Positions 33,902 to 45,386 of a stretch of 64,000 nucleotides of DNA are shown here, in pieces. Both the position numbers and the translations under genes were made by a program. Source of the stretch: Lotus japonicus (lineage: Eukaryota > Streptophyta > Magnoliopsida > Fabales > Fabaceae); NCBI RefSeq assembly GCF_012489685.1, contig NC_080041.1, forward strand, positions 97,823,205-97,887,204, given 5' to 3'. Each line of letters begins with the position of its first letter. Positions within the stretch are counted from its first letter, which is position 1. The notes under the pieces were generated by a model, which saw only the letters and a list, made by a program, of their open reading frames with translations, was not told the DNA's origin and did not search any database.

Positions 33902-34089
33902 GGGTTAATAGTCAATTAGTCTCTGATTTTGTAAGCGAATTTGATTTTAGTTCTTTAGTGGAAAAATGACGTTTTGCTGCGGTCCTTTTTATATTAGTGA
34001 ATATTTTTTACAGCCACTAAACGTCATTTTTTTTTTCAAAGGACTAAAATTAAACTCACAAAATCAAGGACAAATTTGATATTAACCCC
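33902..34089. mobile_element. Mutator-like MITE with about 65-bp inverted termini
   Basis: Left GGGTTAATAGTCAATTAGTC and right, read inward, GGGGTTAATATCAAATTTGT are homologous and continue inward to ATGACG in both arms. Flanks TATTTTTAA and TGTTTTTAA match at 8 of 9 positions, fitting a 9-bp duplication. The interval 33476-33901 holds no other feature. Confidence 0.75.
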
Positions 34090-34148
34090 TGTTTTTAAAT
34101 TCAAGAGAGTTTTCTAAAAAAATTATAATAGGAATTTTCTAAATACTT

Positions 34149-34265
34149 TAAAATGATATACATCAATATCAATATCAATATCAATCAATCAATATCAATA
34201 TCAATATCAATATCAATATCAATATTAATCAATCAATATCAATCAATCAATATCAATATCAATAT
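34149..34265. repeat. (ATATCA)n and (ATCA)n microsatellite
   Basis: Interspersed ATATCA and ATCA units cover about 115 bp directly left of the Helitron terminus. Confidence 0.9.
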
Positions 34266-37200
34266 ATATTAGAAAAGAACAACTTCTAGCATGACGTGTT
34301 AGCACCAGATTAATTCTTAGTGACGTGTCATTCTCACGTTAATTCTCATAAAAAAAATTCCACGTGTCATTCTCAGGTATTTTTAGAGTATTAATTAATT
34401 TTTATGGTATTTTTATTGAATTTTCGGATTTTTAATTAATTCATGATTTTATGAGTTTTTATTGTGATTTGCTAGATTTTGGTAGTTTTTATCTATATTT
34501 ATTTCTCTATTTTAGATTAGTATCTACATAAAAAAATTATTTTTTTAAGATTTTATTTTGTTTTTTTGTTATTTGTTAGATTAGTTTATTATTAGTCTTA
34601 TCTCATCTCATCTCATTGAGATTAGAAAAGAACAACTTCTAGCATGACGTGTCAGCACCAGATTAATTTTTAGTGACGTGACATTCTCACGTTAATTCTC
34701 ATAAAAAAAATTCCACGTGTCTTTCTCAGGTATTTTTAGAGTATCAATTAATATTTATGGTATTTTTATTGAATTTTCGGATTTTTAATTAATTCAGGAT
34801 TTTATGAGTTTTTATTGTGATTTGCTAGATTTTGGTAGTCTTTATCTATATTTGTTTCTCTATTTTAGATTAGTATCTACATAAAAAAATATTTTTTTAA
34901 GATTTTGTTTTGTTTTTATTGTTATTTGTTAGATTAGTTTATTATTAGTCTTATCTCATTGAGATATAGTTTAGATTTGTTACTCTATTTTAGATTAGTA
35001 TCTACTTAAATAGTTAAATAGAGATAGGTTTAGATAGATTTAGTTTCTTTTAATCTCTTTGTCAGATTAATAATAAACTAAATCTTAACAGATTTTCAAC
35101 AGAGACCTTATATGTCTTTGGCTTCTCTGCATTTTTAGGACTTTCTTCTTCCCTATCTTCTCTATTCGTACAACTTGCTTGGTTCCCTTTTCATAGACAA
35201 TATTTTGTTCTATTTCTGCTGCTTTATGCTACCTTTAATCCATGTAGACTACCTTCTTGATTGAATGATTGACTTTTACTTAATTTTTTCTGACCGACAA
35301 AGAGTAAACGTGTTTTGATTCAGGTTCGATGTGAGAATTTCTGAAATTGCTATGTTCGCACAGATCCTTCTCAAGGATGACCTTCAAGTTGTCTGTTTCA
35401 GAGATCGTGAATGAGGAATAAATTGATTGAAGAGGTAAGCTAACATATAAATAGAAACCGTTTTGTGTTTTATGTTTTTGATATGTTATTTGAATTGTGA
35501 TCATTGTTATTGCTCCCCTTTCTTTTCTTGGATTTGCCTCCTCTATATTGTGGACTGCACTCTAGAATTTAACAACTTAAGTGTTTGTTACTGTATACAT
35601 ATGCATGTAGCTTTGTTGTTTAATCAACAATGATATAGTTCTCTGACATAATGTCATCTAAAGTTGCATATTTCACTTTGTTATTCCTGACCCTATTTTA
35701 TTAGTTATAGCATCGTATTGAATGTTGTTTTTAATAAAATATATACAAATTGAATAATTCTAAATAGTTAGTGTATATTTTTAAAAAAAAAATTGTATAT
35801 TGGAAAACACAAAAAGTCGTTTGAATTAATTTTTTGAATAGGTAACTGAATTTAAATTTAAGGCATTTATAAAAAAAAAATCACATGTTGACCAAAAATA
35901 TGAAGAAAAATCCAACAAGTTATCCAAGCACATGTTGACCTTTTTAAATTTTAGATTTGATTAGGATTTAAGTTGTTTATTTCTTGATTTTTTCTTGGGT
36001 ATTTTATTTTATTTTGAGAGTATTAATTAGTTTTTATCGTATTTTTATTTAATTTAGGATTTTATGAGTTTTTATTGTGATTTGCTAGATTTTGGTAGTT
36101 TCTATCTATCTTTAGTTAGTACCTTTTTAAATTTTAGATTTGATTTGGATTTAGGTTGTTTATTTCTTGATTATATCTTGGATATTTTATTTTATTTTTG
36201 ATTTATTTTGAGTTTATTAATTAATTTTTATGGTGTCTTTATTGAATTTTCGGATTTTTATTTAATTTATGATATTATAAGTTTTTATTGTGATTTGCTA
36301 GATTTTGATAGTTTTTATCTATCTTCAATTAGTACCTTTTTAAATTTTAGATTTGATTAGGATTTAGGTTGTTTATTTCTTGATTTTTTCTTAATATATC
36401 TTATTTTTATTAAATATTAATTCTAGGAAGATTCGATCCGGACCTTGATTGACATGCTGCAATTCTCTCTTGAGTCACGCTATTTGGCACATAGGCATTC
36501 ACTTTTGATCTGCCTATACGAACGAGCCATATCATTTGTTCTCTAGTGGGTGCTGAGGGTCCACAGAGCTACCATGGACACGCAGAGATTTGATGGTTGC
36601 TATGTGTGTGAATTTGGCAGAGTTTCTCATTAGCTGCGGACTGCATTTGTTTCTATATTGTTTCCATTTATCACCTAAGTGAAGTGTGTTTACTTAATTT
36701 TTCAAACTTATGTAAGGATGTAACAGAAGGGGAAATTAATCAGGGACTGCTAAGTTAGTTAGATGTTATTATAGTAGTTACTCAGTACTAGAACGAGATG
36801 AGTTATAAATAGAGAGAAATCAAATTAGAGGAACACATTGTGTAGCATTATATATCTCTCATTAAGTATGTCGTTTAGTATCTGAAAATATTGCTAAAGT
36901 ATGATATTAAACATGTCTTAAGCACAAGAGAAAGTTCTTCGTGCAACACATAGATAAAAAGTGATTATTTGAACTTATAGGTCGAAATCTAATTCCTTTG
37001 AGTGGTAAATAAAAAATCAATATGATGTCATTACTTTTTTCATAACTTTTTGAAAATTTTAAAAGGAAATAAATATAAAGGCATGATAATTTGATGATTA
37101 AAATGTGTCGTGTGGAGATTAGAAAACATGAATACATATATATAGCGTATTTTTGTTTACGTTAAACTATAGGGTTAAGAGTTCCCACGGGGATGAACAT

Positions 37201-38178
37201 TTTACATGAAAATTCATGTAAAATTAACAGAAAAAGCTCCTACGGGGCAAAAAGCTAGAAATAAACCAAGATATTGATCCATGCCTCAAACACAAGAGCA
37301 AATTTCACCGTAAAAACACTAGAAATATTTGTTCTGGAGATGCACACAATTTTCTACTGCTTATCTTTCTGAAACCTAAAAGCGGCTATTGTTTGTATTT
37401 GCGTATAATTTTCAATTGATATGTTTTAATTTTAAACTACTATAATGCTACCTACGTGAGATTTTATTTTATATAAAAAGTATCATTATACTTTTTTATA
37501 CAAACATTATATTCTAAACTAATTGATTGGTATTATTTTAATAGAAAAATTTAATATAATTAATTTTAGTATTGTTTTCAAAAATTTTAGAGTGTATATT
37601 TATATATGTTTATAACTATAATAATTGGATAGTAAGAAAAGTACGAGGAATAAAAAATATTAATACATATGTACTATAAAATTATGACCTAAATTTATTA
37701 GTGCTAACAAATTAGAGTTACGAGATCTCACGGGGAGTAACATTTTATATGTAAAATGAAAATTTGTAGGAGTTAAAAAAAATTCATTTTTTCTATAACT
37801 TAAGTGTATTTTTAATAATTTAAACAATAATCATATATTTATGTATTGTTACATATCTAAAACACAAAAGCATTACCCTTTATGTAACACGAGTACATCT
37901 TCACAAACAAAATTCAGTTATACCTCACATATGCAAAACTTAAAGCTTTTGGCTTATTAACTTCTGTGTTTTTCAAAATCTTTATATTAGTTAATGAAGT
38001 GTATGCTTACAAAACACTAAAATTGAGTGTCTGAATTTATGTTCTTTAAATATCTACATCTTTATTATGGTTGTTCTTACATTCTTAGCATCTTAAATAT
38101 TTTATAATTTAAAATATTAATCGATGTATCAAATACAATAAACAAATTCCCCGTGCAACGCGCGGGTAAAAACACTAG
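34259..38178 (+). mobile_element. Non-autonomous Helitron, about 3.9 kb
   Basis: The right end is a textbook plant Helitron 3' terminus: a GC-rich hairpin, CCCGTGC-AAC-GCGCGGG (38150-38166), then CACTAG ending at 38178 and followed by T. The left end is placed at TCAATATATATTAGAAAAG, preceded by A; AACTTCTAGCATGACGTGTC next to it recurs in the internal duplication. There is no target duplication, as expected for insertion between A and T. No RepHel protein is encoded. The exact 5' end is uncertain because it merges with the microsatellite. An unrecognised, possibly captured gene segment lies at about 36425-36600. Confidence 0.75.
34268..34964 (+). repeat. Tandem duplication of the Helitron 5' region, 353-bp period
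   Basis: Both copies start ATTAGAAAAGAACAACTTCT (34268 and 34621) and are about 95 percent alike by eye. Further diverged copies of the TGATTTGCTAGATTTTG segment lie near 36080 and 36290. Confidence 0.85.
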
Positions 38179-38320
38179 TAATTAATAAAGTTGATGTTAA
38201 ATATTGAAAACGTCCATTTGAACAAATCAATTATGAAAAGATGTGGATATATAATGGATTTAAAAGATATTCAAATTTGAAAAAAAAATTCTTTAAGAAG
38301 TATATCAATAGAATAAAGAT

Positions 38321-38628
38321 TTCTATACTGGCAGTTCCAGCAGCGGAAAGTGGCCAGAATGGCTGGCACATCAACAACGGGTAGCTATCCATGTAAAAAG
38401 ATTGCAAGTGCCACACAAAGTGAAACACTTCCTCTTGAGGATGCTAAGTGCCACACAAAGTGAAACACTTCCGTGTCGCAATAATCTGGTAAAGAGGGGT
38501 GTCTTGTTGCATAATCAGTGCATGTTATGCAATGAGAGTGAGCCCGAGACCATGGACCATTTGTTTATGCGATGTGAGTGGACCAAGAGGCGCTGGTTTA
38601 GCTCTGCCATGTCTATCAGAATGGATAA
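38321..38628 (+). pseudogene. LINE remnant, part 1: zinc-binding zf-RVT region
   Basis: The frame around 38402-38628 reads VPHKVKHF, then CMLCNESEPETMDHLFMRCEW, typical of the zf-RVT domain at the end of plant LINE ORF2. A local duplication of AAGTGCCACACAAAGTGAAA near 38406 and 38447 disrupts it. The insertion starts after a 14-bp target duplication, AATAGAATAAAGAT, at 38307-38320, so the LINE was 5'-truncated on arrival. It is cut by the solo LTR at 38629. Confidence 0.85.
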
Positions 38629-39507
38629 TGTAAGACCCAAGTTTTTAAGCTTATGCTAAGTGAATAAAATCTTATTCACGATTAGGGTTGATGTGTTGTG
38701 AAGGGAAACCTGAACTAGAGTTTACCAAATGAAATAAATATATGAAGGAGAAAGTTCAGGAAAAGTCTGAGGATCGTACCGAAGTCGATAAAAGTTATAG
38801 CACGATCGTTATACGCTTAAACCTAGGTCAGAAACCCTAGTAAATAGCTAGTTTTCACTTATAGGCATGATGGAAGTTAATTCCAAAAATCTTCAGAGAA
38901 ATGTTAGAACTTCTCTTTTTCCATATATCACAATCGTTTCGAGGCGAAACTCTAGGATCTACGAACGTCCGATTCCAATCATCGGAAGTTTGCCGAAAAC
39001 GAAACCCTGGTATTTCAAAACCCTAGAATCACCCGACAATGAAGACTTTTTCTATTCAGAGCTTCAAATGAAGATTCTACACGCGTACACCCATTTCTCT
39101 CGATGTTTCTAATCTTTCTTCAGAAGGAAGTTTTCTCATCCGACATCAATTGCAAAAAGTAGTTTTGCGGTATATTTTGAAGCAGACTGCGTTCAAGCCA
39201 TTTTCTCACTTAAATGAACCCGATGCAAGTATCATCCTTTCTTGGATCGACACTTAGCTTAGATGCACAATATGACAACGTTATATTTATTCTAAATGTC
39301 TCAAAATTATTCTTTAGCTCAATTTTTACTCATTTCTTTGTCCATGGATCATTTTAATTTGCTCAAAGTGATCCAAATTTATATTTTATTATTTCATAAA
39401 GTTCCTCATAATTTTTAGGATAATGATATATCATTCTTATATTTTTCTCTTAACTTTATGAGCTAAATTCTACGGTATTTAAACCAATTTGTACCGTTAA
39501 ATATTGT

Positions 39508-39513
<6 letters not shown>

Positions 39514-39590
<77 letters not shown>
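39514..39590. repeat. (TA)n microsatellite, about 38 units
   Basis: An uninterrupted TA run lies within the 4.7-kb solo LTR. Confidence 0.95.
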
Positions 39591-39591
<1 letters not shown>

Positions 39592-41544
39592 CTCACGCAC
39601 ACCCTCCCTCACAATTCTAATCCTCACGTTCACTCTCTGTTTCTTTCCCTCATCACCGACTATACACACACAAAATGAATATACTAAATTATCTCCACTA
39701 TTTCTTCTTGCTTTAAGTACTGAAGAAAACAATCAAACTTTTCTTTCAAACTCTTGTCACAAAATCAAATTCCATTCTCACTCTCTTTAACGTGTCTCTG
39801 TGGCAGCACCTACAAATTTCTCCATCAAATTTCTATTCCATATTACTTTCTCCTACCACTAGTGCAAGAGCCTTGTCTATTTAATTAAATCAAGAAGAAT
39901 CAGATATCATCTTTTTCACAATTGAAGAAGAGGGGTCGTGAACAAGTAGGAAGTGGAGATTTCGGCACCGTTCCGTCGTTTCTTGACCGATCGTCGCACT
40001 GATAGTTGCTACGCGTAGACCTCGAGGTACTGATGCTATTTCTTACTTCTGATCGTCTTTTCCATAGCTTTTCTCTATGTCTTTCTGTGCTCATAGTTTT
40101 GAGGTTTTTGCAAAACTATCCTGAATATTTCATTTTTGATTCTAAACATCTTCCTTGTGTGCCCAAGATCACTTCTGCCGGGTTAGATTTTCCGTTATGT
40201 CGCCGGAATTCCGCCGGAATCAATTTTAGCCTAAAATACCCATTTTTGGAGTTTTTGAAGTAAAGCTTCAACCTTTAGGCTGAAAACTATCGCCTTAGCT
40301 TAGTGCTAGTAGGATTAGTTGTCATAAACGTCGTTGGTGACGTCCCTGCAAAATTTGGTTTTTGGGATTTCAGTTTTGAAATTTCTAAGTTAAAAATCAT
40401 GACCAAAATACCCCTGCGACAGTTTTTGATCCGATAATTTTTCCGAGTTCAGAATACCCTTAGTTACGGCTTATGAAAGCATAGGAACCAAGTTTGATCG
40501 AAGAAAAATCGAGCCCCACAATTACCAAAAGTGGCCGAGCCCTATAGGGGAGGAGGAGGAAAATTTCCTTTTCCGAAAACTTGTCTTTCGCGCTAGATTA
40601 TCGTACCTTAGAGTATAGATTACTTCGAGTAACCTTAGTAAGTATCGATAACTTAGTTTTCGATAGATTCTGATAGTATTTCTGTGGTTTTGCTCTAAAG
40701 GTGATTTTGAGGAATTCCCAGAGGAGCAAGCCTTTGATTGTGAACAAGTGTTAGGAGATCGTCCTGGAGAATCTACAGGTGAGGGCTTCTCACTGAATCT
40801 CTAGTTAATGCTTAGGGTCGATGTTTCGACATTGTTTACTGTTTATGCACTGGAATTGTGTGTGATTGGAAAATGTTTTCTGAGGCTTCGGCTGACAATG
40901 TAGATGATGCATCTACTGAATGTTTTTGATGAGTGAATGACATGCTAAGTGCTAATTGGGTAATTTAGGATGTGTGGTGCATGCCTTATATGCTAGGTGC
41001 TATGTGGTTATTGCTTAAGATATTGACATATGACATGTTGATTGATTATGATGAGTTAATTCTGCTTTTGCACTATAATCTGAGTTTCTGAACGGTGAGA
41101 AAAGCGGGCAGGTCATGCCGATTTTATTTTGAGAGTTTTGAGAAAGCTTGAAAGGACGAATGAGATTCGGGCCTTGTTGTGGTGTTGTATAGATCGAGAC
41201 ATTCTCTGGAGTCATTTGGGGATTAGGAGATCCCGAGAACTTATAGGATTCGCGATAAGACTAAAAGGATAATTATTTTGTAAAGAAAACTCATAAGACA
41301 TTAAACAACCTCTAAATCTTTAAGTAATGGTAATAATCTCGGAAGGAAGCTTTGGATGCAAATCATAGTTTTGGAAAACGAGAAGTGTCGTCGGATCCCA
41401 GCATTGAGAAAGTTGAGGGGCTTCGAGTATGTAGATGTTGTGGTGCTGTTGGAGCAGCGTTTGTTGTTGTGCTGTTGGAGCAGCTATTGTGGTTGTGCTG
41501 TTGGAGCAGCTATGTTGTTGGGTGTATCTTCGACTTTGCGGCGC

Positions 41545-42205
41545 GAATCCGTATGTCCAAACCCGACGGGTTGGGCCGATTCGGCAATAATTGTTGACAC
41601 GCGCGAATCCGTATATTCAATCCGATGGATTGGATCGATTCGGCGGTAGTCACTCAGGCACGCGTGAGTCCGTATGTTCAATCAGAGGGATTGGATCGAT
41701 TCAGCGATTGTCATTTTACCTCGCGTGAATCCGTATGTTCAATCCGAGGGATTGGATCGATTCAGCGACAACTTTTCGACACGTGCGAATCCGTATATTC
41801 AATCCGATGGATTGGATCGATTCGGCGGTAGTCACTCAGGCACGCGTGAGTCCGTATGTTCAATCAGAGGGATTGGATCGATTCAGCGATTGCCATTTTA
41901 CCTCGCGTGAATCTGTATGTTCAATCCGAGGGATTGGATCGATTCAGCGACAACTTTTCGACACGCGCGGATCCGTATGTTCAATCCGATGGATTGGATC
42001 GATTCGGCGATAGTCATTGGACACGCGCAACGTCCGTATGTTCGACTCCTTTGAGTGAATCGACTTGGCGTTGTCATTTGTTGCGTGTGCGAGTCCGTAT
42101 GTTCATCCCGATGGGTTGGATCGACTCGACATGCCTAATTGTGGGAGTTGCGTGTGCGAGTCCGTATGTTCAACCCAAGGGGTTGGATCGACTTGACATG
42201 CCTAA
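41545..42205. repeat. 61-bp minisatellite with a three-unit higher-order repeat
   Basis: About eleven units share CCGTATGTTCAATCCGA and GGATTGGATCGATTC. Units 2-4 (from about 41601) and 5-7 (from about 41784) are near-identical sets, giving a 183-bp higher-order period. Because 183 is divisible by three, several reading frames stay open across it without coding meaning. The outer units are more diverged than the inner ones, a normal sign of unequal exchange. Confidence 0.9.
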
Positions 42206-43363
42206 TTGTTGGGCTATCCTGGGGATAAGTCCGGGAAACCGGTAGTTTCCGAGTATGTGATACTCTTTGCTTGTTGAGCAGTTGTGACCATCAGATTGAG
42301 ATGAGTCGGATGATCCGGAGATCATCATGAGTTACTATGTTGATGTGAAGAAGTGTCTTTTGTCGCAGAATCGACTTTACCTTAGGGTAAGCTTTTAGAG
42401 ACTTTAATTTACCTAGAACACGTGGCGATGTGTCGAGTGAGAGTCGGAGACGTTGTTTGACTAATCATCCTGCATTCATGCATACTGATTTAGTTGTCGA
42501 GTGTGATTGTTATTTGTTAATCCTATTTGGAACATGTTAATTGTTATTATTGCTGTTAAGTTCATTATGGAAAATGCAACCCTAGGATGTTATCCCTAGC
42601 TATAAGCCTAAGTGGCTATTCTCTTATCTATATCTATTGGTGCTATTATTTATGTAATTCTTTGGAGTTGACCCTCGCGTCTTCTGTGTGTGCTTTGGCG
42701 GACAAACGCCCTTTGTCAGATGTCTTTGGCGGACTGGTTCACGACGGTTCACCCTTCGGGGGAAACTAGAGTTGGGATGCTGGAACAGGAGCGCATCGCG
42801 ATAGCGAGCGGAGGACGGATGGTGTACATAGACTAGGTCGTTCTGGATTTCGAATTCGGACGACGATCATGCCAGCATGTAGGATTGAGTGTTAGTGTGA
42901 GCTCCTCGAGATGGGATTAGTGTAGGAGTAGAGTCTTAGCTCTGAACATTATTTGTTTCATTCGGGACAGGGTAGTTTCCCACCTATAGCTTTTTGTGTG
43001 GTTTCTTTACGGGAATCACAGAGAGTTGGTTGGACTTAGGAGGTCTTGTTTCAGGCCGATGGGCCAGCTTATTCTCAGTTTTGAGGGATAGTGTTGCGGA
43101 CACTTACCTTTAGATTTGGTTTGTACATTTTGCCTTCGGGCGCTACACTTTTCTTTCCGTCACTGGAGGTTACTCGTGACGAGGTTGTTACTTACAGCGG
43201 GGGCTGTTTATATATTGTATATTAACTCTGTTACTTTTCGCTTTTGGGTTTTATTTAATTCAGTCTTGTCTTAGTTATTATCGGAAAAAAAATATTTCAC
43301 GTTTTTCCGCATTAAGTTTACTTTTGGTTACTAAAGTGATGCCACCGAAATCGAGGTATTACA

Positions 43364-43755
43364 GATAATATTTCAAATGACTATCGTACTTGGTGGGCGG
43401 GGATGCTTTCAGCCGGAGACCTAGACGTTACAGGTCAATTAGCCATGCTAGCCTAGGCTATATGGAAACAGAGAAACGAAATGGTTTATCACGGAACACA
43501 ACCAGATGTGCAACGCACTGTTACGATGGCTCATGAGCTGTGGGCGGAATGGCAAAGCTGTGCAAATGAGAAGAGGACCAAGTCGTCGATGGAGCAATAA
43601 GAGGACAGCTGGAGCAAGCCAGAGGAGGGGGCGTTAAAAATCAATATCGACACCGGCTGGTCAGGAAGCAATGGTCAAGGTTTTGGAATGGTGATAAGGG
43701 ATCATATGGGATAGTGCATGTTCGCAGCTTCATCCTTTTCCTCACTAAGGGCTAC
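43364..43755 (+). pseudogene. LINE remnant, part 2: start of RNase H domain
   Basis: The broken frame reads an AIWKQRNEMVYHG-like segment, then GALKINIDTGWSGSNGQGF and GMVIRDHMG, the beginning of the RVT_3 RNase H domain of plant LINEs. Stops occur (for example in ALA*AIW and HMG*C). It continues from 38628 once the solo LTR and one GATAA copy are discounted. Confidence 0.85.
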
Positions 43756-45053
43756 TGTTGAAATGTTTTTACCACAACTACTTTCAAATCCCTTTCAAGA
43801 TTCAATTGTAGTATCGTAAAAGGTTTTTATCGTCCTCATGGAATTGGAAACACAACGTCGTTTTTTAGCTAAATTACTTAAGCAATAAAATCAACAAGTT
43901 TGTTTGAAGTTTGTTTTGCTAACCGGACGCTCATGTAAGTAAACAAGCGAAATTAAAACGAGTTTAAATCAGATTAAGAAAACTGTTGGGATTAGGTTTC
44001 GCACTTCACCTCTCATGTATCTTTTAGCTCAACACATATGACCTATTTTATTCTTGATTCCATCACACCAGTTCTTATCTCTCATTAATTTCTTACATGA
44101 GATCAACGAATCACTTCCTTAATTATCGATGTCTCGCATAACTAACAAAGCAAGGGTGATTAATTCGGGTGTTCAATGACTAACAACCTAACTCTATGTC
44201 TAGCAATTAGGATTATTAGATGATATGATCTATATCCAATTCGAACATGTAGCTTTCACTCACATATCAAATTTTAAATAAAGTTCTAGTTGATCAAGTC
44301 AAAACTAGCATTAAGAACAAGATCATAGCATTGAAGTCAAGAGATAAATGGAGTCATATGAATAGAAACTAATATAGATACATTCAAGTTAAAGTACTAC
44401 ACCAAATTCCAACAAAGAAAGGTTTAGAAATCCATAGATATGGATGCTTTCAAGCTTACAAAGAAGAAAATAGGAGGAGGTGATGATTTTGTGTCGTCGT
44501 CGGCGAAGCTCCAGCGTAACGAAAGGTCAACGACCTCAAATTTTTATTTTTTCTTCCTTCCCTTTGAGTTCTCTTGCGTTCTCCGTAATCTCCAGCGTTC
44601 TATATCTAAAAACTGATGAGACATGCCTTTTTATATGAAATTCATGACGCAGGGCGCTCATCACTTTTTCCCGTGCGCTGAGCTGAATTTGTTTACCTTC
44701 ACTGATGATTTTTGTCTCCAAACCGCCTCAGACCAGCTGAGCACCCTCAAAATCAGCTCAGCTCTTTTAAGACAGAATCATTCCACCATAAATCAGCTGA
44801 GCACCTTTTGGAATAAGCTGAGCTCTTTTGGCAGAAAATCTTCAAAATCCTTGGTTTCTTGCATTTGTTCCTTAAATCATCATTCCTACAACAAAAGTTG
44901 AGATTTGAATTAAATTTTAAACACTTTTTAGCTAGAATTCACTAATCTATAAATTCTTAGCAAATGAGAGTAACTTTGATAGAAATTTTCCATAAATTAC
45001 ATAGATAAGTGCCTTAATAAAAATGGAAAACTAGGTAAAATTGGCACTTATCA
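43756..45053. mobile_element. Solo LTR of 1.3 kb inserted in the LINE RNase H domain
   Basis: The unit starts TGTTGAAATG, ends GGCACTTATCA and is flanked by a perfect 5-bp duplication, GCTAC, at 43751-43755 and 45054-45058. It shares ATCAAATCCCTTTCAAGA-type sequence with the solo LTR at 58092-59899 and belongs to the same family. No coding is present. Confidence 0.88.
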
Positions 45054-45372
45054 GCTACTCCCATTGTTGCAGAAGCAGATGCTCTGAGGTGGGCTATTCA
45101 AATGGCTCAGCGATTGGAATTGACTCACATCATCCTTGAAACAGATGCAAAGAACGTGGTGGACAATTTCCTGGGTCGTAAGGATACTTCAGCTATAGCA
45201 CCAATTATCCATGATTGTAGACGTTTAGCTATTGGTATGGAACACTTTGAGATATGCCATACTAAGAGGGGGGGGATAAAGTAGCTCATTTGTTAGCAGC
45301 AAGTGCATGTAATAATACTAATACCGTATTTTCAGTTTCGATTTAATTAAAGACGTATTTTCCATAAAAAGA
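45054..45372 (+). pseudogene. LINE remnant, part 3: end of RNase H and 3' end
   Basis: IVAEADALRWAIQMAQRLEL and LETDAKNVVDNFLG complete the RVT_3 RNase H domain. The non-coding 3' end finishes near CCATAAAAAGAA and is followed by the second target-duplication copy, AATAGAATAAAGAT, at 45373-45386. This closes the LINE opened at 38321. Confidence 0.88.
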
Positions 45373-45386
45373 AATAGAATAAAGAT

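Larger units (their letters stand above)
38629..43363. mobile_element. Solo LTR of 4.7 kb inserted in the LINE
   Basis: The unit begins TGTAAGACCC and ends GGTATTACA and is flanked by a perfect 5-bp duplication, GATAA, at 38624-38628 and 43364-43368. No primer-binding site, gag, pol or second LTR was found, which fits one very long LTR left by recombination. LTRs this long suggest an Ogre/Tat-type gypsy element; this is inference. Inside are a (TA)n run (about 39515-39590), GTGCTGTTGGAGCAGC repeats (about 41440-41520) and a 61-bp minisatellite. Long open frames inside are repeat artefacts. Confidence 0.8.

Noticed and set aside
41352..42245. Several overlapping plus-strand open frames repeating a FNPRDWIDSA-like motif
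   Set aside because: They are produced by the 61-bp minisatellite, whose 183-bp higher-order period is a multiple of three.
43756..45053. A host gene between the LINE halves
   Set aside because: The interval is bounded by a 5-bp target duplication and TG...CA ends and has no conserved coding, so it is a solo LTR.
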